Positions 17,328-26,205 of a stretch of DNA of 64,000 nt are shown here, piece after piece. Origin of the DNA: Edaphobacter sp. Lineage in GTDB: Bacteria > Acidobacteriota > Terriglobia > Terriglobales > Acidobacteriaceae. Both the position numbers and the translations under genes were made by a program. Location of the stretch: NCBI GenBank assembly GCA_025462755.1, contig JAOAPF010000088.1, positions 1 to 64,000 on the forward strand, given 5' to 3'. How positions within the stretch are numbered: position 1 is the stretch's first letter; each line of letters opens with the position of its first letter. The notes beneath the pieces are model-generated. The model was given only the letters and a program-made list of their open reading frames with translations. It was not told the DNA's origin and did no database searches.

Positions 17328-18533
17328 TTAATTTAGGCTGGCTACGGATGGTTGAACGCAATTCTGGGTTGAGAGAGCTGGGGGCGCGTTGGGTTTCAGG
17401 TGCAGCAACGGTGTCCGGTCAGCCAGGCTGCGTATGTACGCGTCGGTGAAGACAGTTGCGCAGGCACGGGTAAGATGAGAACTGTCCGGCAGAGTGAGGT
17501 TCTTCGCGGCGGGAAGATCGTCAATGTGAATGCCGTTCGTGTACGTGTAGGCGAGGAGGGCGTCCCATCCCTTGGCTCTGGGTAAGTGCTTGTCTTCCAC
17601 CGCGCGCAAATCGGGCGCGGAGGACGGGCGCACGAAGACCACATCGCCACCGCGAGCACGGATCTTGTCGACAGCGATCTTTGTTCTGACAAGAACCGCT
17701 TTGATGCTTTTGTCGTCGAGCGGCTTGGGCGAAAAGAGCTGATGCCAGACGTTTCGGGTATGTTCGCTCATGCGTTGATCGTGTTCGAGTCTGCGCCAGA
17801 TCCAGGCTTGCCCGTCCGCGGCCGTCTCCTGGACCTTCCAAGGGCCATCGTGAGGGCCTTGCACTCCAGGCCTCCAATCCCGATCGAGGCGGAAGACAAG
17901 TGTGCTGAGTTGATAGTCGTCGTCGAGCATCGCCAAGCCACGAGAGATTACGCGCTGGATCAGGAAGGATCCGCGTTTGGACGGCGACTCCCAGCGGCTC
18001 AACTCAAGCGCCTTGTGCGGCCGCACGGCCGCAAATTGTGTGTCGAAGTACGCGGTTTCGGCCATTCCAACGATGGTCAGGCCCCTGAAGTGAGGATCGT
18101 CGGCCAGGTTCTCGAGGATGGGCAATCCACTCCCGCCCTGAATCGCAAGTTGTAGCGGGCGAAGCCCGGTGAGTTGCGCGGCGCGATCCAGGTCAGTGTC
18201 GAACCAGATACGCGAGTCGCCGATGATGGCCACGGGCACGTCGCGCTTATCCACCTGCCTTCGCAATTCAGCCCAGCGATCATAATTATCGCCAAGATCG
18301 CCTGGGAAGAGCTCAAGAGTGCGCATCTTCCACTCCCAGAGGGACGCGAGCACGATCACGAGGACCATAACGATGAGCGCCATAGCGCGCCAGGGCTGGT
18401 CGGGAATGTCGCGTTCCGGGACCGGCTGCGCGATACCTGGACGGTCGGCTGCGGTATGCCGCAGGCCGGAGGGCAGGGCATGCCGGCTTGTGTCGCGGCC
18501 GATGTCCTCAGAACTGGAAATAGATGAAGCCAT
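17328..18533 (-). CDS. Membrane-anchored SGNH-like hydrolase/acetyltransferase partner of the MBOAT protein
   Basis: 401 residues: a cytoplasmic N-terminus of about 50 residues, one transmembrane helix (MALIVMVLVIVLASLWEW), then an extracytoplasmic domain. AIIGDSRIWFDTDL carries the GDS nucleophile block, and LPDSSHLTRACA near residue 355 supplies the Asp-x-x-His pair of SGNH/GDSL enzymes. Arrangement and neighbourhood match AlgJ/AlgX- or PatB-type proteins that take acetyl groups delivered across the membrane by an MBOAT protein and place them on an extracellular polymer. It overlaps the upstream MBOAT gene by 26 bases, so translation is probably coupled. The polymer is not identified; O-acetylation of an exopolysaccharide is inferred. 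Confidence 0.8.
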   Translation of the reverse strand: MASSISSSEDIGRDTSRHALPSGLRHTAADRPGIAQPVPERDIPDQPWRAMALIVMVLVIVLASLWEWKMRTLELFPGDLGDNYDRWAELRRQVDKRDVPVAIIGDSRIWFDTDLDRAAQLTGLRPLQLAIQGGSGLPILENLADDPHFRGLTIVGMAETAYFDTQFAAVRPHKALELSRWESPSKRGSFLIQRVISRGLAMLDDDYQLSTLVFRLDRDWRPGVQGPHDGPWKVQETAADGQAWIWRRLEHDQRMSEHTRNVWHQLFSPKPLDDKSIKAVLVRTKIAVDKIRARGGDVVFVRPSSAPDLRAVEDKHLPRAKGWDALLAYTYTNGIHIDDLPAAKNLTLPDSSHLTRACATVFTDAYIRSLADRTPLLHLKPNAPPALSTQNCVQPSVASLN

Positions 18534-19923
18534 TGCTCTCTCCGTGTTGAATTACCACTGCGAAGGCCATGATCGTCCACAAGGCGGTCAGCGCTGCGGG
18601 GTGTGCGCGCGCGATCGCCTCCTCAAGCGTCTGGTTGCGCATGGAGCAGTGTGCAAGCACCAGGCCGGCGATGATGACCGTCGTGGTCAGAAGGTAGACA
18701 GCGGCCAGCACGGGTTCGACATGCGCGTTTCTGCCGAACATACCGCCGAGGATCAGGGTAGCTTGGTGAACGGTCTTTGCTCGAAAGAAGACCCAGGCGA
18801 TGTTGACGAGGACGAAGGTCAGCAGCCCGAGTCCCGCAGCCGCGGCGCGTCCCGGCTGATACCCAGAGAACTGCTTGCGGAGCCGTCTTTCGACTGCGAG
18901 ATAGAGGCCGTGCAGCCCGCCCCAGACCACGAAGGTCCAGCTCGCGCCGTGCCAGAGCCCGCCGATGAGCATAGTGGCCATAAGGGAGAAGTAGGTGCGC
19001 ACGTTTCCGTGGCGGTTGCCACCGAGGGGGATGTAGACGTAGTCGCGCAGCCAGGCGGAAAGGGTGATGTGCCACCGGCGCCAGAAGTCGGTGAAGCCGA
19101 TGGCCGCGTACGGAAAGCGGAAGTTGTCCGAGAGAGCAAAGCCCAGACAGAGGGCCGCTCCGATCGCGGTGATCGAGTAGCCGGCGAAGTCGCAGAAGAT
19201 CTGTCCACTGAAGGCCAGCGTCGCGACCCAGGAATCGACAAAGCCGGGGATGGCCTTGCCGTCATAGACCTTTTCTACGACCGGGCTGAGGAAGCCGTCG
19301 GCCAACACTGCCTTCTCAAACAGACCCAGGGTCATCAGGGCTAAGCCGAAACGCAGCTTATCCGCTGTTGCTTTATGGGGGACCTCAAATTGCGGAACCA
19401 ATTCGGTTGGCCGCATGATCGGTCCGGCCACCAGATGAGGAAAGAACGTAACAAAGAGGGCGTAGTCGAGGAAGCTGTGCGCCGGCGTCGCACGGCGCAG
19501 ATAAATGTCCAGGGTGTAAGACATGGTGGCGAAGGTGTAGAACGAGATGCCGACGGGCAGGACAATACTCGATTGCGGAGGGGTGTATTTGAATCCCGCC
19601 AGCGCTGCCAGGTGGGAGAAGTTCTCGACGAGGAAGTGGCCGTATCTGAAGTAACAAAGTAGCCCAAGGCTGACGACGACCGAGAGTAGCATCCAGGCGC
19701 GGCGCTTCCATTGCTGCTCTGCCTGCGCGAGTCCACGAGCGGCAAACCAGTCGATCACTGTCGATAACCAGAGCAAGATCACAAAGGGCGGATTCCAAGC
19801 TGCATAGAAGATGTAGCTGGCAATGAGAAGGTTGATTTTCTTCGCCCTCCATGGGAAGGGCATAGCGTGCAGGATAAGAACGATGGCAAAGAAAACAACG
19901 AAGATTAGTGAATTAAAGATCAT
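18508..19923 (-). CDS. MBOAT-family membrane O-acyltransferase (AlgI/PatA-like)
   Basis: About 471 residues, rich in transmembrane helices. ATG at 19923 (MIFNSLIF) follows GGAGGG and begins as AlgI proteins do; an upstream in-frame start at 19962 would add 13 residues. Signature elements: SYIFYAAWNP, PVGISFYTFATMSYTLDIY, the FPHLVAGPIMRP motif, FWRRWHITLSAWLRDYVYIP, and the catalytic His in GGLWHGASWTF. The family transfers acetyl groups from a cytoplasmic donor across the inner membrane. With the overlapping SGNH gene it forms a two-gene acetylation operon. No polysaccharide polymerase genes are visible nearby, so the acceptor may be made elsewhere. Confidence 0.93.
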   Translation of the reverse strand: MIFNSLIFVVFFAIVLILHAMPFPWRAKKINLLIASYIFYAAWNPPFVILLWLSTVIDWFAARGLAQAEQQWKRRAWMLLSVVVSLGLLCYFRYGHFLVENFSHLAALAGFKYTPPQSSIVLPVGISFYTFATMSYTLDIYLRRATPAHSFLDYALFVTFFPHLVAGPIMRPTELVPQFEVPHKATADKLRFGLALMTLGLFEKAVLADGFLSPVVEKVYDGKAIPGFVDSWVATLAFSGQIFCDFAGYSITAIGAALCLGFALSDNFRFPYAAIGFTDFWRRWHITLSAWLRDYVYIPLGGNRHGNVRTYFSLMATMLIGGLWHGASWTFVVWGGLHGLYLAVERRLRKQFSGYQPGRAAAAGLGLLTFVLVNIAWVFFRAKTVHQATLILGGMFGRNAHVEPVLAAVYLLTTTVIIAGLVLAHCSMRNQTLEEAIARAHPAALTALWTIMAFAVVIQHGESNGFIYFQF

Positions 19924-19969
19924 GCCCACTCCCTCCGATGCGGAGTGGAATACCGGAACCACGTTCCGA

Positions 19970-20165
19970 ATGTTTTTAACGTGCGCCGTCCGATCGCCGG
20001 TGTCTGGTTGGGGTGCCGACCCGCTCCATAAGGCCGATCTTGTAATCCGTTTAGCCCGTCCGATGCGTTACGATCCACCCACAGGTAGCCCGCCTTGCGC
20101 ACAATCCCACGCTGCCTGCATAGTTCAGCCATCGTCCACAAACCGCTGTTGTACTCCAAAACGAA
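19970..20165 (-). pseudogene. IS481-type transposase, N-terminal helix-turn-helix remnant
   Basis: The minus strand encodes about 50 residues resembling the N-terminal HTH of IS481-family transposases: MAELCRQRGIVRKAGYLWVD, then ASDGLNGLQDRP and a HPNQTP segment. The integrase core is absent and no start codon in a good context is visible. Relic just upstream of the MBOAT gene. Confidence 0.65.
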
Positions 20166-20274
20166 TCACATCCTCTCGTAGCAAGAAGTCTCTTTACACC
20201 GTCGACTAAGAACCGACCACTCGACGATCCTCTGCAACTCCGAGGACATTACCTGGCCAATCATAAGAGATCTC

Positions 20275-20466
20275 GAGAACAATCAATGTCTGCTGCTCGT
20301 ACCTGTCTTTGTTGCAGATGTCATGTTCATCAAGAAGTCCCCGTATGTAGTTCAAGTGCCTGCAAGTCAATTACAACGCAAAAGTGAATGAGCGACGTGT
20401 CACATCCTTCGCTTTTGTATCCAATCGTTCGCTTCTTCGCACGGCGGAAAGGCGTCTGCAGTCATA
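20275..20466 (+). repeat. Diverged duplicate of the cupin/AraC divergent promoter region
   Basis: This stretch matches 22548-22745 along its length with scattered differences and small gaps. Both contain aatg(a)tctgctgctcg, a cat(g)ttcat start region, gtagttcaagtg/gtggttcaagtg, then ttcgcttttgtatccaatcg/ttcgcttctgtatccaatcg and gttcgcttcttcgcacggc. In the intact copy it spans the first codons of the cupin gene, the intergenic promoter and the start of the AraC gene; here neither gene follows. A truncated segmental duplication. Confidence 0.8.
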
Positions 20467-20918
20467 ATTATTTCTGGTCCATCTCGGCATCGATGGCGAT
20501 CTTCACTTCATAGCCCACAACAGCGCTCGGGTACCCGGCGTCACGTCCTCGGTAAGATCGCCGAACATCCGATCAACCACATAGACGTCGCCGCAAGCCT
20601 GGACCGCGTACAAGAGCAAGCCGCATAGATGTCCCGGACGGCGAGGAACACACGTTCGACGTCTCGTCTCTGCTCCACATCGAAAACTTCATCAACTACG
20701 GCCAGATCGTCCTCGGCATCATGGAACCGTCTCAGACTTCGGCGACAGTTTACCCAGAGACCCCCGGAGCAATGTTCGCATGGAATCCAGTGTTCCGCGT
20801 CAACTACTCTTTCCGACACGGAACATTAATTGTCGCTGATCAGAGTCGAGCGAGGGTCTGGCACGTGCGTTCTTCCGGAGGACGACCTCTGATCTCTTTT
20901 TCGATCATATATATATAG
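20467..20918. other. Unassigned stretch with an open plus-strand frame
   Basis: A plus-strand frame open from about 20580 to 20918 reads like genuine protein in its middle (HTFDVSSLLHIENFINYGQ, MFAWNPVFRVNYSF) but has no convincing start, ends in low-complexity ATATAT sequence, and matches no family that I recognise. Probably the debris of a gene between the duplicated promoter and the IS66 remnant. Confidence 0.3.
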
Positions 20919-21224
20919 CTATAGCGCTGCGATGCGCTCCACAGCCTCGGTCGCGATCGGCGACTGATGTGCGTCCATCAGTTCGAAGAACTTGCAATGG
21001 ATATGGGCCATGCACGGCGCCTCCTGAATGGTTTCCTTCATAGAGCTTGCTGACACCCGCAGAGGCGTCCGCATGCAGGATGCCGTGGAACTTCGCCAGA
21101 TGCCGTTGCGGATGCTTGCCCTTATGATCTGGGTAGTAGGAGAACCAGACAGCCGGAGGAGCAGTATCGCCGGCTGGTCGGCCATCGCGAACATACGTCC
21201 TATCGCGCCAGCGCCTTTTTCGTA
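20919..21224 (-). pseudogene. IS66-family transposase fragment (frameshifted)
   Basis: The minus strand encodes a middle part of an IS66 transposase: RTYVRDGRPAGDTAPPAVWF, YYPDHKGKHPQRHLAKF, HGILHADASAG. After a frameshift near 21055 it continues as CMAHIHCKFFELMDAHQSPI and ATEAVERIAAL. These are the conserved DDE-domain blocks of IS66. The piece abuts the last codons of the cupin gene, whose C-terminus may have been altered by the insertion. Confidence 0.85.
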
Positions 21225-21710
21225 TCACTCGCGGAGTGAGCCATCTGGCCCCAGATGCGTGCTTTCTACCAGGAAAGTCGCTCCTACCTGTCGCGCGGCG
21301 TCGTGCAGATGTTCCAGGAAGTTTTCTGAAGTCAGCCCATCGGCGAGTAAGCCGAAGAACCTCTCAAAGCCTGCAGGGTAAAACCATGCCGCGATCTGTC
21401 CCGGCTCAGTGCCCGCGTTACGAAAGGTGTGAACAGACCTCTTCGGTACCAGCGCGCTTTCTCCAGTGTTTAGCGACTGCCAGTCAGTGCCACACAAGAT
21501 CTCGAAACGTCCGCGCAACACCATAAGCACCTCGTCTTCGTTCTCATGAATGTGAGGCGGTGGTCCTCCTCCCGGAGGGCTAGTCTCTAAAACAAGAGAT
21601 ACCTTGTTGTCGGTTACAGCGCCGGTCAATATGATCTCTACTTGCTCACCCATCAGTTCATAGGTCTGCAGTGGCTTCAGGATTGTGGCAGACAGTTCGC
21701 TTTGTTTCAC
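21225..21710 (-). CDS. Cupin-domain protein
   Basis: 161 residues starting with GTG at 21710 after AAGGA. The conserved cupin motif 1 is PPGGGPPPHIHENEDEVLMV (two His and the Glu that bind a metal) and motif 2 is GESALVPKRSVHTFRNAG. It is a single-domain cupin of the quercetinase/mannose-6-phosphate-isomerase-like type; the substrate is not predictable. The stop codon lies at the junction with the IS66 remnant, so the original C-terminus may have been slightly longer or different. A second cupin with a comparable layout lies 380 bases upstream. Confidence 0.85.
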   Translation of the reverse strand: MKQSELSATILKPLQTYELMGEQVEIILTGAVTDNKVSLVLETSPPGGGPPPHIHENEDEVLMVLRGRFEILCGTDWQSLNTGESALVPKRSVHTFRNAGTEPGQIAAWFYPAGFERFFGLLADGLTSENFLEHLHDAARQVGATFLVESTHLGPDGSLRE

Positions 21711-22089
21711 ATCTTCCTTCTCGGATAAATTGACTTCACATGTGCTACAAGGTTCCTATTCCGACTATAACCGTGGGTAAGGACGGCAAGAAGGCGAGTA
21801 ATTTCTTACTGCGACAGAATCCTAAAACAGATTTGTATTCCCGTTTCGCGTACTTATTCAATTTGCCGAAGTCTCCGGCCTTATCTCATCGTCATTGTCC
21901 GCTTCGAACCTGAGATCAGGTTGGTTGTACAACACTGCGGCCAAGCAAATATTCCAAAATGCTGGGCAAAAGCTCTATCGCTGTTGCCGCTCCAAGTTCG
22001 TCACGAATGAAATCACTGATCGCCTGAGTGGTTCAAAAATCAGTTTAGGCTACCGCCGAGTTTGCACTACAGTCGCTTTGGAAGGCGAC
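21711..22089. other. Intergenic stretch without recognisable features
   Basis: Space between the two cupin genes. It must contain the promoter of the downstream cupin (21710) if that gene is transcribed separately, but no clear -35/-10 pair or operator stands out. Confidence 0.4.
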
Positions 22090-22611
22090 CTACCGGAGTG
22101 AAATGCCAATCGCCGCATTCTCATCAGGTGAGCCAAGCCAGTATTTATACTTCGCCGTGACCTGGAAGAGTTGCTGCATCTCTTCTAAGGTTGGCGGCAC
22201 GGGAGGCTTGTTCGGATCGAACGGTTGTGCAAGTTCGCGGAAGAAGCTGTAGAGTTCCTGCTTGCTCACGGTGATTAAAGTTATCGGGCTGGGAAAAGTA
22301 TTTCGAAGTGCGTGCCTGAAGTTTCCGGGGATAGAAACGACTTCGCCGGCATTCACTGTCTGCCAGCCCGCGGACGGCCCCTCGGCCTGGAATACTTCAA
22401 GCGAACCATCCAGCACATAAAATATCTCGGGATCGGCGTGGCTATGGAGTGGAATCACAACTCCTGGGGGAACTGTCCCGCGCATGACGCTGATCTGGTC
22501 GTTGATCTGCTCGGGCGTACATAGAAACTGGAGCAAGACGCCGAGAACAATGAATGTCTGCTGCTCGGTTCTGCTGCTCGTACCCGTCTTTGTTTCAGAT
22601 GCCATGTTCAT
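22090..22611 (-). CDS. Cupin-domain protein divergent from an AraC regulator
   Basis: 173 residues, ATG at 22611 preceded by GGAG. Cupin motif 1 is PPGVVIPLHSHADPEIFYVL and motif 2 GEVVSIPGNFRHALRN, supplying three His and one Glu for metal binding. The C-terminal 45 residues are helical (PPTLEEMQQLFQVTAKYKYW). Single cupins next to AraC-type regulators are often stress- or detoxification-related, but no substrate can be named. Divergently arranged with the AraC gene 22747-23556 over a 135-base intergenic region, part of which is duplicated at 20275-20466; regulation by that AraC protein is likely. Confidence 0.85.
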   Translation of the reverse strand: MNMASETKTGTSSRTEQQTFIVLGVLLQFLCTPEQINDQISVMRGTVPPGVVIPLHSHADPEIFYVLDGSLEVFQAEGPSAGWQTVNAGEVVSIPGNFRHALRNTFPSPITLITVSKQELYSFFRELAQPFDPNKPPVPPTLEEMQQLFQVTAKYKYWLGSPDENAAIGISLR

Positions 22612-22746
22612 TAGGAAATCTCCTTATGTGGTTCAAGTGACTGCAATTCAATGAAAACGCAAAAGTAAATGAGCGAAGTGTCAAATTCTTCGCTTCTGTA
22701 TCCAATCGTTCGCTTCTTCGCACGGCAGAAAGGCATCTAAAATCAT

Positions 22747-23556
22747 GTGGTGAATGCCGAACTCCTTGTTCATAAGATCGCCAACGAAATCTCCCCTGAG
22801 CCGATACGTCAGATTTTCGAAAAACAGGTGTTAGCGAAGGTTCTGACTTCGGGCGAGTTTGAGTTCGGTCTTGGATCGAACCGTCTGTCGAGATACCGCT
22901 ACGCACCTGGAGAGATGATTCTCTGCCGGAAGAACACCGAGGAGTGGGTGCGTTGGCGCAGTCCAATTCAAATGTTGCTGATCATGGTGCCGGACCAGAC
23001 GTTGCATTCTGTCGCAGAGGAGATGGGTGGTAGAGCGCCGGAATTGAACGGAACGCCTCTCCTGAAAGACGACCGAATTCGCGCGTTGATGGCGGCAGCT
23101 GAAGCAGACCATGCTAATGGATCTCCAGCCGGGAGAATCTACATGGACTCGATCGGGCGCGCTCTGGCAGCCGCCCTGCTGCATTCACAGGGAGTATTGC
23201 GGAGCCCGATGCGTCACTATCGTGGAGGTCTCTCCCCAGTGCAACTCCGCCGGGTGACCAGCTTTGTTCATGAATACCTCCATGAAGACGTGAGCTTGAG
23301 ACAGATGGCCGAGGAAGCAAAGCTGAGCCCGGCATACTTCTCTCAAATGTTCCGTCAATCGACGGGAGTTGCTCCGCACCAATTTGTTTTGAGGGCACGG
23401 GTGGAGCGAGCCAGGGAGCTGCTGGTAAAAGAAGATGCACGCGTCCTCGATGTAGCCATTGCATGTGGATTCCAAACCCAACAGCACTTCGCAAGAGTGT
23501 TCCGTGCTTTCTGCAAGATGAGTCCCACACAGTTTCGTCAAGCGAGACTCGCCTAA
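22747..23556 (+). CDS. AraC-family transcriptional regulator
   Basis: 269 residues starting with GTG (22747 or 22750; an in-frame TAA lies just upstream). The N-terminal 150 residues are a compact sensor resembling the cupin-like AraC_N part. The last 100 residues are the double helix-turn-helix AraC domain: VHEYLHEDVSLRQMAEEAKL with SPAYFSQMFRQSTGVAPHQF, then DVAIACGFQTQQHFARVFRA and MSPTQFRQ. It would activate or repress the divergent cupin gene. An ATG-TGG-TGA triplet overlaps the start region. Confidence 0.92.
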   Translation: MVNAELLVHKIANEISPEPIRQIFEKQVLAKVLTSGEFEFGLGSNRLSRYRYAPGEMILCRKNTEEWVRWRSPIQMLLIMVPDQTLHSVAEEMGGRAPELNGTPLLKDDRIRALMAAAEADHANGSPAGRIYMDSIGRALAAALLHSQGVLRSPMRHYRGGLSPVQLRRVTSFVHEYLHEDVSLRQMAEEAKLSPAYFSQMFRQSTGVAPHQFVLRARVERARELLVKEDARVLDVAIACGFQTQQHFARVFRAFCKMSPTQFRQARLA

Positions 23557-23742
23557 TTCTTCACTTCCCAACGAGAGGGTGATGCTTAGGGCAGCAGAAT
23601 TAGACGCCGACGCTTTTCTGCTCGACGCGGAGTATACGCAGGCATGGAGGGCATTCTAGAGTGAGACTGTCGCGGTAGGGACGATCATCACTGATCGGCC
23701 CACCGGGTGGCCGGAGGCAGTTGCCCACCTCCGGTTCCCACA

Positions 23743-23775
23743 GAACGTAGCGTGCGGATTTGCCACACTACGCTC
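23743..23775 (-). ncRNA. Group II intron domain V (remnant ribozyme 3' end)
   Basis: On the minus strand, just behind the maturase remnant, a 33-base element begins gagcgtagtgtgg, has a caaa tetraloop and closes ccgcacgctacgttc. This is the length, the GAGC...GUUC ends and the loop expected of group II intron domain V, the catalytic core. A GC-rich hairpin (ccggagg...cctccgg) follows at about 23708-23735 and would be domain VI. The 5' part of the ribozyme is not present. Confidence 0.65.
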
Positions 23776-23788
23776 TTCAGAAGTTGCT

Positions 23789-24196
23789 TCACAGTATGGC
23801 GATAGCTTGCAGCTCCCTGTAGGGGAGATAGAGCTTTGGTCGTAGCAGCGGGAACTGTTCCTTGATCCGCTGGAATTGCTCCCACCGGATCGCACCGTCC
23901 CAACTCCGACTGCTCAACATTTTGCGCCAGTAGCGCTCCACGGCCCGATGGACCCGTTGCAGTGCCCTAAGATTTCCGGCAATGCCATAGTATGCATAGT
24001 GACCACGGAGCATTTGATTGAAATGATTCACCTGTTCCTGGAGCGACGAGTGCCGCATCTGCCGCATTTGGTCTTGCAACCGCGTCAGCGCGCGTCGCAG
24101 TCGTGACTTTTCCGTAAGCAATCCAATCCGAAAGTTGCCTTTCTGATTGCGAGTGCAGTACAGGGTAAAGCCCAAGAAGACGTATGGCGTGAACAC
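23789..24196 (-). pseudogene. Group II intron maturase/reverse transcriptase, C-terminal fragment
   Basis: About 130 residues matching the end of the reverse-transcriptase thumb and maturase domain of bacterial group II intron proteins: FLGFTLYCTRNQKGNFRIGL, TEKSRLRRALTRLQDQMRQM, the maturase block QMLRGHYAYYGIAGNLRALQ and RVHRAVERYWRKMLSSRSW. The fingers/palm with the YADD active site are missing. Domain V lies just downstream on the same strand, so this is the 3' end of a degraded intron. Confidence 0.9.
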
Positions 24197-24505
24197 AAAG
24201 AGACTTGATCAAGCCATCGTAGCTAGAAGAAATGCCGTAATCTCTTTGGCCGCTAAGGCCGGGGATGCGGTGGCGCGCGGAGAGCCGGCAGTTCTTCTGA
24301 AGACCTGTTCGAGCAGAGCAAAGACAAGTCTTCCGAAGGCTTCTGGAGAGGCCATTTTGGCCGTCAGCTTTCCAGCTCGCCGGAGAGGGACGCATATTTG
24401 CGCTATCTTGAGAGTCTTCCGCGGCCTCCTGCGTTCTACGCCTGCCGGAGTACAGACTAACTCGTAGAAGCACTTGTCACTCGCCAAAATAGCAATCTAC
24501 CGTTA
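24197..24505. other. Unassigned stretch between intron remnant and IS element
   Basis: Open frames exist on both strands, but neither shows a recognisable family, a good start or a typical codon pattern. Perhaps debris of the gene into which the intron or IS inserted. Confidence 0.3.
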
Positions 24506-25654
24506 GGGAGACTCTGCGCAAGTTCTGCGTCCACAGCCTGATTGATTAATCTGATAGGTGTGGGGTGGATTGCGATGAAGCAGCAGAGCTTGGCGTCTCA
24601 GGGAGTGTTTGAGAAGTATGGCCGGAAGTCTCGCCGGGAGCAGTTTCTGGACGAGATGGAGACGGTGGTTCCGTGGTCTGCGATGGAGTCTCTGGTGCGT
24701 CCTCAGTATGCGAAGGCGGGCAACGGGCGTCAGCCGGTGGGTCTGTCGATCATGCTGCGGACGTACTTCGTGCAGCAATGGTTCAACCTATCGGACCCCG
24801 GCGTGGAAGAGGCGCTTTACGAGTCTGCCGCGCTGCGCCGGTTCGTGGGCGTTGACCTTGGCGTGGCTCCTGCGCCGGACGAGACGACCGTGCTGCGCTT
24901 CCGCCACCTGCTCGAGAAGCACGACCTGCGCGGGCTGATGCTGGAGGCGGTGAATATCCACCTGGAGGCGAAGCGCATCCGCATCCAGACCGGCACGATC
25001 GTTGACGCGACCATCATCCATGCGTCATCGTCGACCAAGAACTAAGCTGGGAAGCGCGATCCGGAGATGCACCAGACGAAGAAGGGCAACCAGTGGTCCT
25101 TCGGGCTGAAGGCGCACATCGGGGTGGACGCGAAGGAGGGCACGGTGCATACGGTCGCGACGACTCCGGCCAACGTGGCGGACATGCATATGCTGCCCGA
25201 CCTGCTGCATGGCGAGGAGCGCAAGGTATGTGGCGATGCGGGCTATCAGGGCCAGACCGAGGCGATCCGGGAGGCCGCTCCGAAGGCCCAGGACATGACG
25301 TGCAAGAGGACGAAGTTCAAGCACTGTGGACGAGTTACAAAAGAAGAAGAACCGGAGTAAGTCGAGTGTGCGAGCGAAGGTGGAATATCCGTTCCGCATC
25401 CTGAAGCGCGTCTTCGGCCTCGACAAGGTGCGATACCGGGCATCGCCAAGAACCACCACCGGCTGTGCGCCAACTTCGCCCTGGTGAATCTCTACATCCA
25501 TCGCAAACGGCTGGCCGTGCTCGGGTAAGACTGCGTCTGGAGGCCAGGAAATCGCCCTCTGGAGCCTGCGGACCGCCACAAAAGCAAACAAAACCAGCCA
25601 ACCTCAATCGTCACTTGCCGCCGTCAGCAAATCAGAGCCCTGCGCAGAGGTTCC
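24506..25654 (+). mobile_element. IS5-family insertion sequence (about 1.15 kb, inactive)
   Basis: The transposase remnant is bracketed by imperfect terminal inverted repeats: gggagactctgcgca at 24506-24520 and tgcgcagaggttcc at 25641-25654 (reverse complement ggaacctctgcgca). Including the adjoining bases, 15 of 18 positions match. TTA occurs immediately outside both ends (24503-24505 and 25655-25657), consistent with the 3-bp TNA duplications made by several IS5 subgroups, although the two ends then differ by one base in length. Confidence 0.7.
24575..25529 (+). pseudogene. IS5-family transposase (stop codon plus frameshifts)
   Basis: The N-terminal 157 residues are intact from ATG 24575 (MKQQSLASQGVFEKYGRKSR; YAKAGNGRQPVGLSIMLRTY; DETTVLRFRHLLEKHDL; IQTGTIVDATIIHASSSTKN). 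A TAA at 25043 interrupts the frame just before [17 protein letters not shown], which continues in phase with [14 protein letters not shown] and GDAGYQGQ. A frameshift near 25330 moves the next block (KSSVRAKVEYPFRILKRVFG) to another frame, and another near 25435 precedes the tail NHHRLCANFALVNLY. DDE residues are recognisable but the gene cannot be translated as one protein. Confidence 0.88.
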
Positions 25655-25715
25655 TTAAATCGAGCAGATGAGTTGTGTATCTAGTTTTCGACGGTCCCTG
25701 TGTAAGCATGGTTTC

Positions 25716-26205
25716 ATGCAACGCCTGCTGAGCCTTTTATCTGTTCTAACTGCTCGCTTTCTCGTTCCCGCCGCGATTTGCTTCTGGAAAATCTGGCCTC
25801 CGGCAACAGCTTGCTGTCTTTAAAGTACGGCATCCGCAGCCCCGGTTTGCCACTTCCGACAGATTGTTCTGGGTGATGTTATGTCGGCTTTGGCCGGGAT
25901 GGAAGCAGGCGTTGATCCCTGTCCAACCGGAGACCGTTGTCGGCTGGCATCGCGCTGGATTCAAGTTGTATTGGAAGTGGCTCTCGCGGCACCGCACTCG
26001 TGCGGGGAGAAGATGTGTAAGCAAAGAATTGCGCGAGCTGATCTTCCGCATCGTAGCCGAGAACCTGACCTGGGGCGCGCCGCGTATTCATGGAGAACTG
26101 AGAATGCTCGGTTTCGAAATATAGGAGCGAACGGTGTCGCGTTGAATGCGGAGGGCTCCGAGGAGTCCCGAGCCAGCGAAGCGTTGGGCGGCTTTCTTGG
26201 ACAAC
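25716..26205 (+). pseudogene. Integrase-type (DDE) transposase, 5' half, frameshifted
   Basis: From an ATG at 25716 the reading runs MQRLLSLLSVLTARF. It shifts frame to give RDLLLENLALRQQLAVFKVR, and another frame carries LFWVMLCRLWPGWKQALIPV, QPETVVGWHRAGFKLYWKWL and AENLTWGAPRIHGELRMLGF. A stop follows, then MRRAPRSPEPAKRWAAFLDN in a third frame. These are the N-terminal HTH and linker blocks of an IS481-like/integrase-core transposase; the catalytic core is missing. At least three disabling mutations. Confidence 0.82.

Noticed and set aside
24147-24487. Open frames on both strands between the intron remnant and the IS5 element.
   Set aside because: Neither has a good ribosome-binding site or recognisable domain, and they overlap each other.
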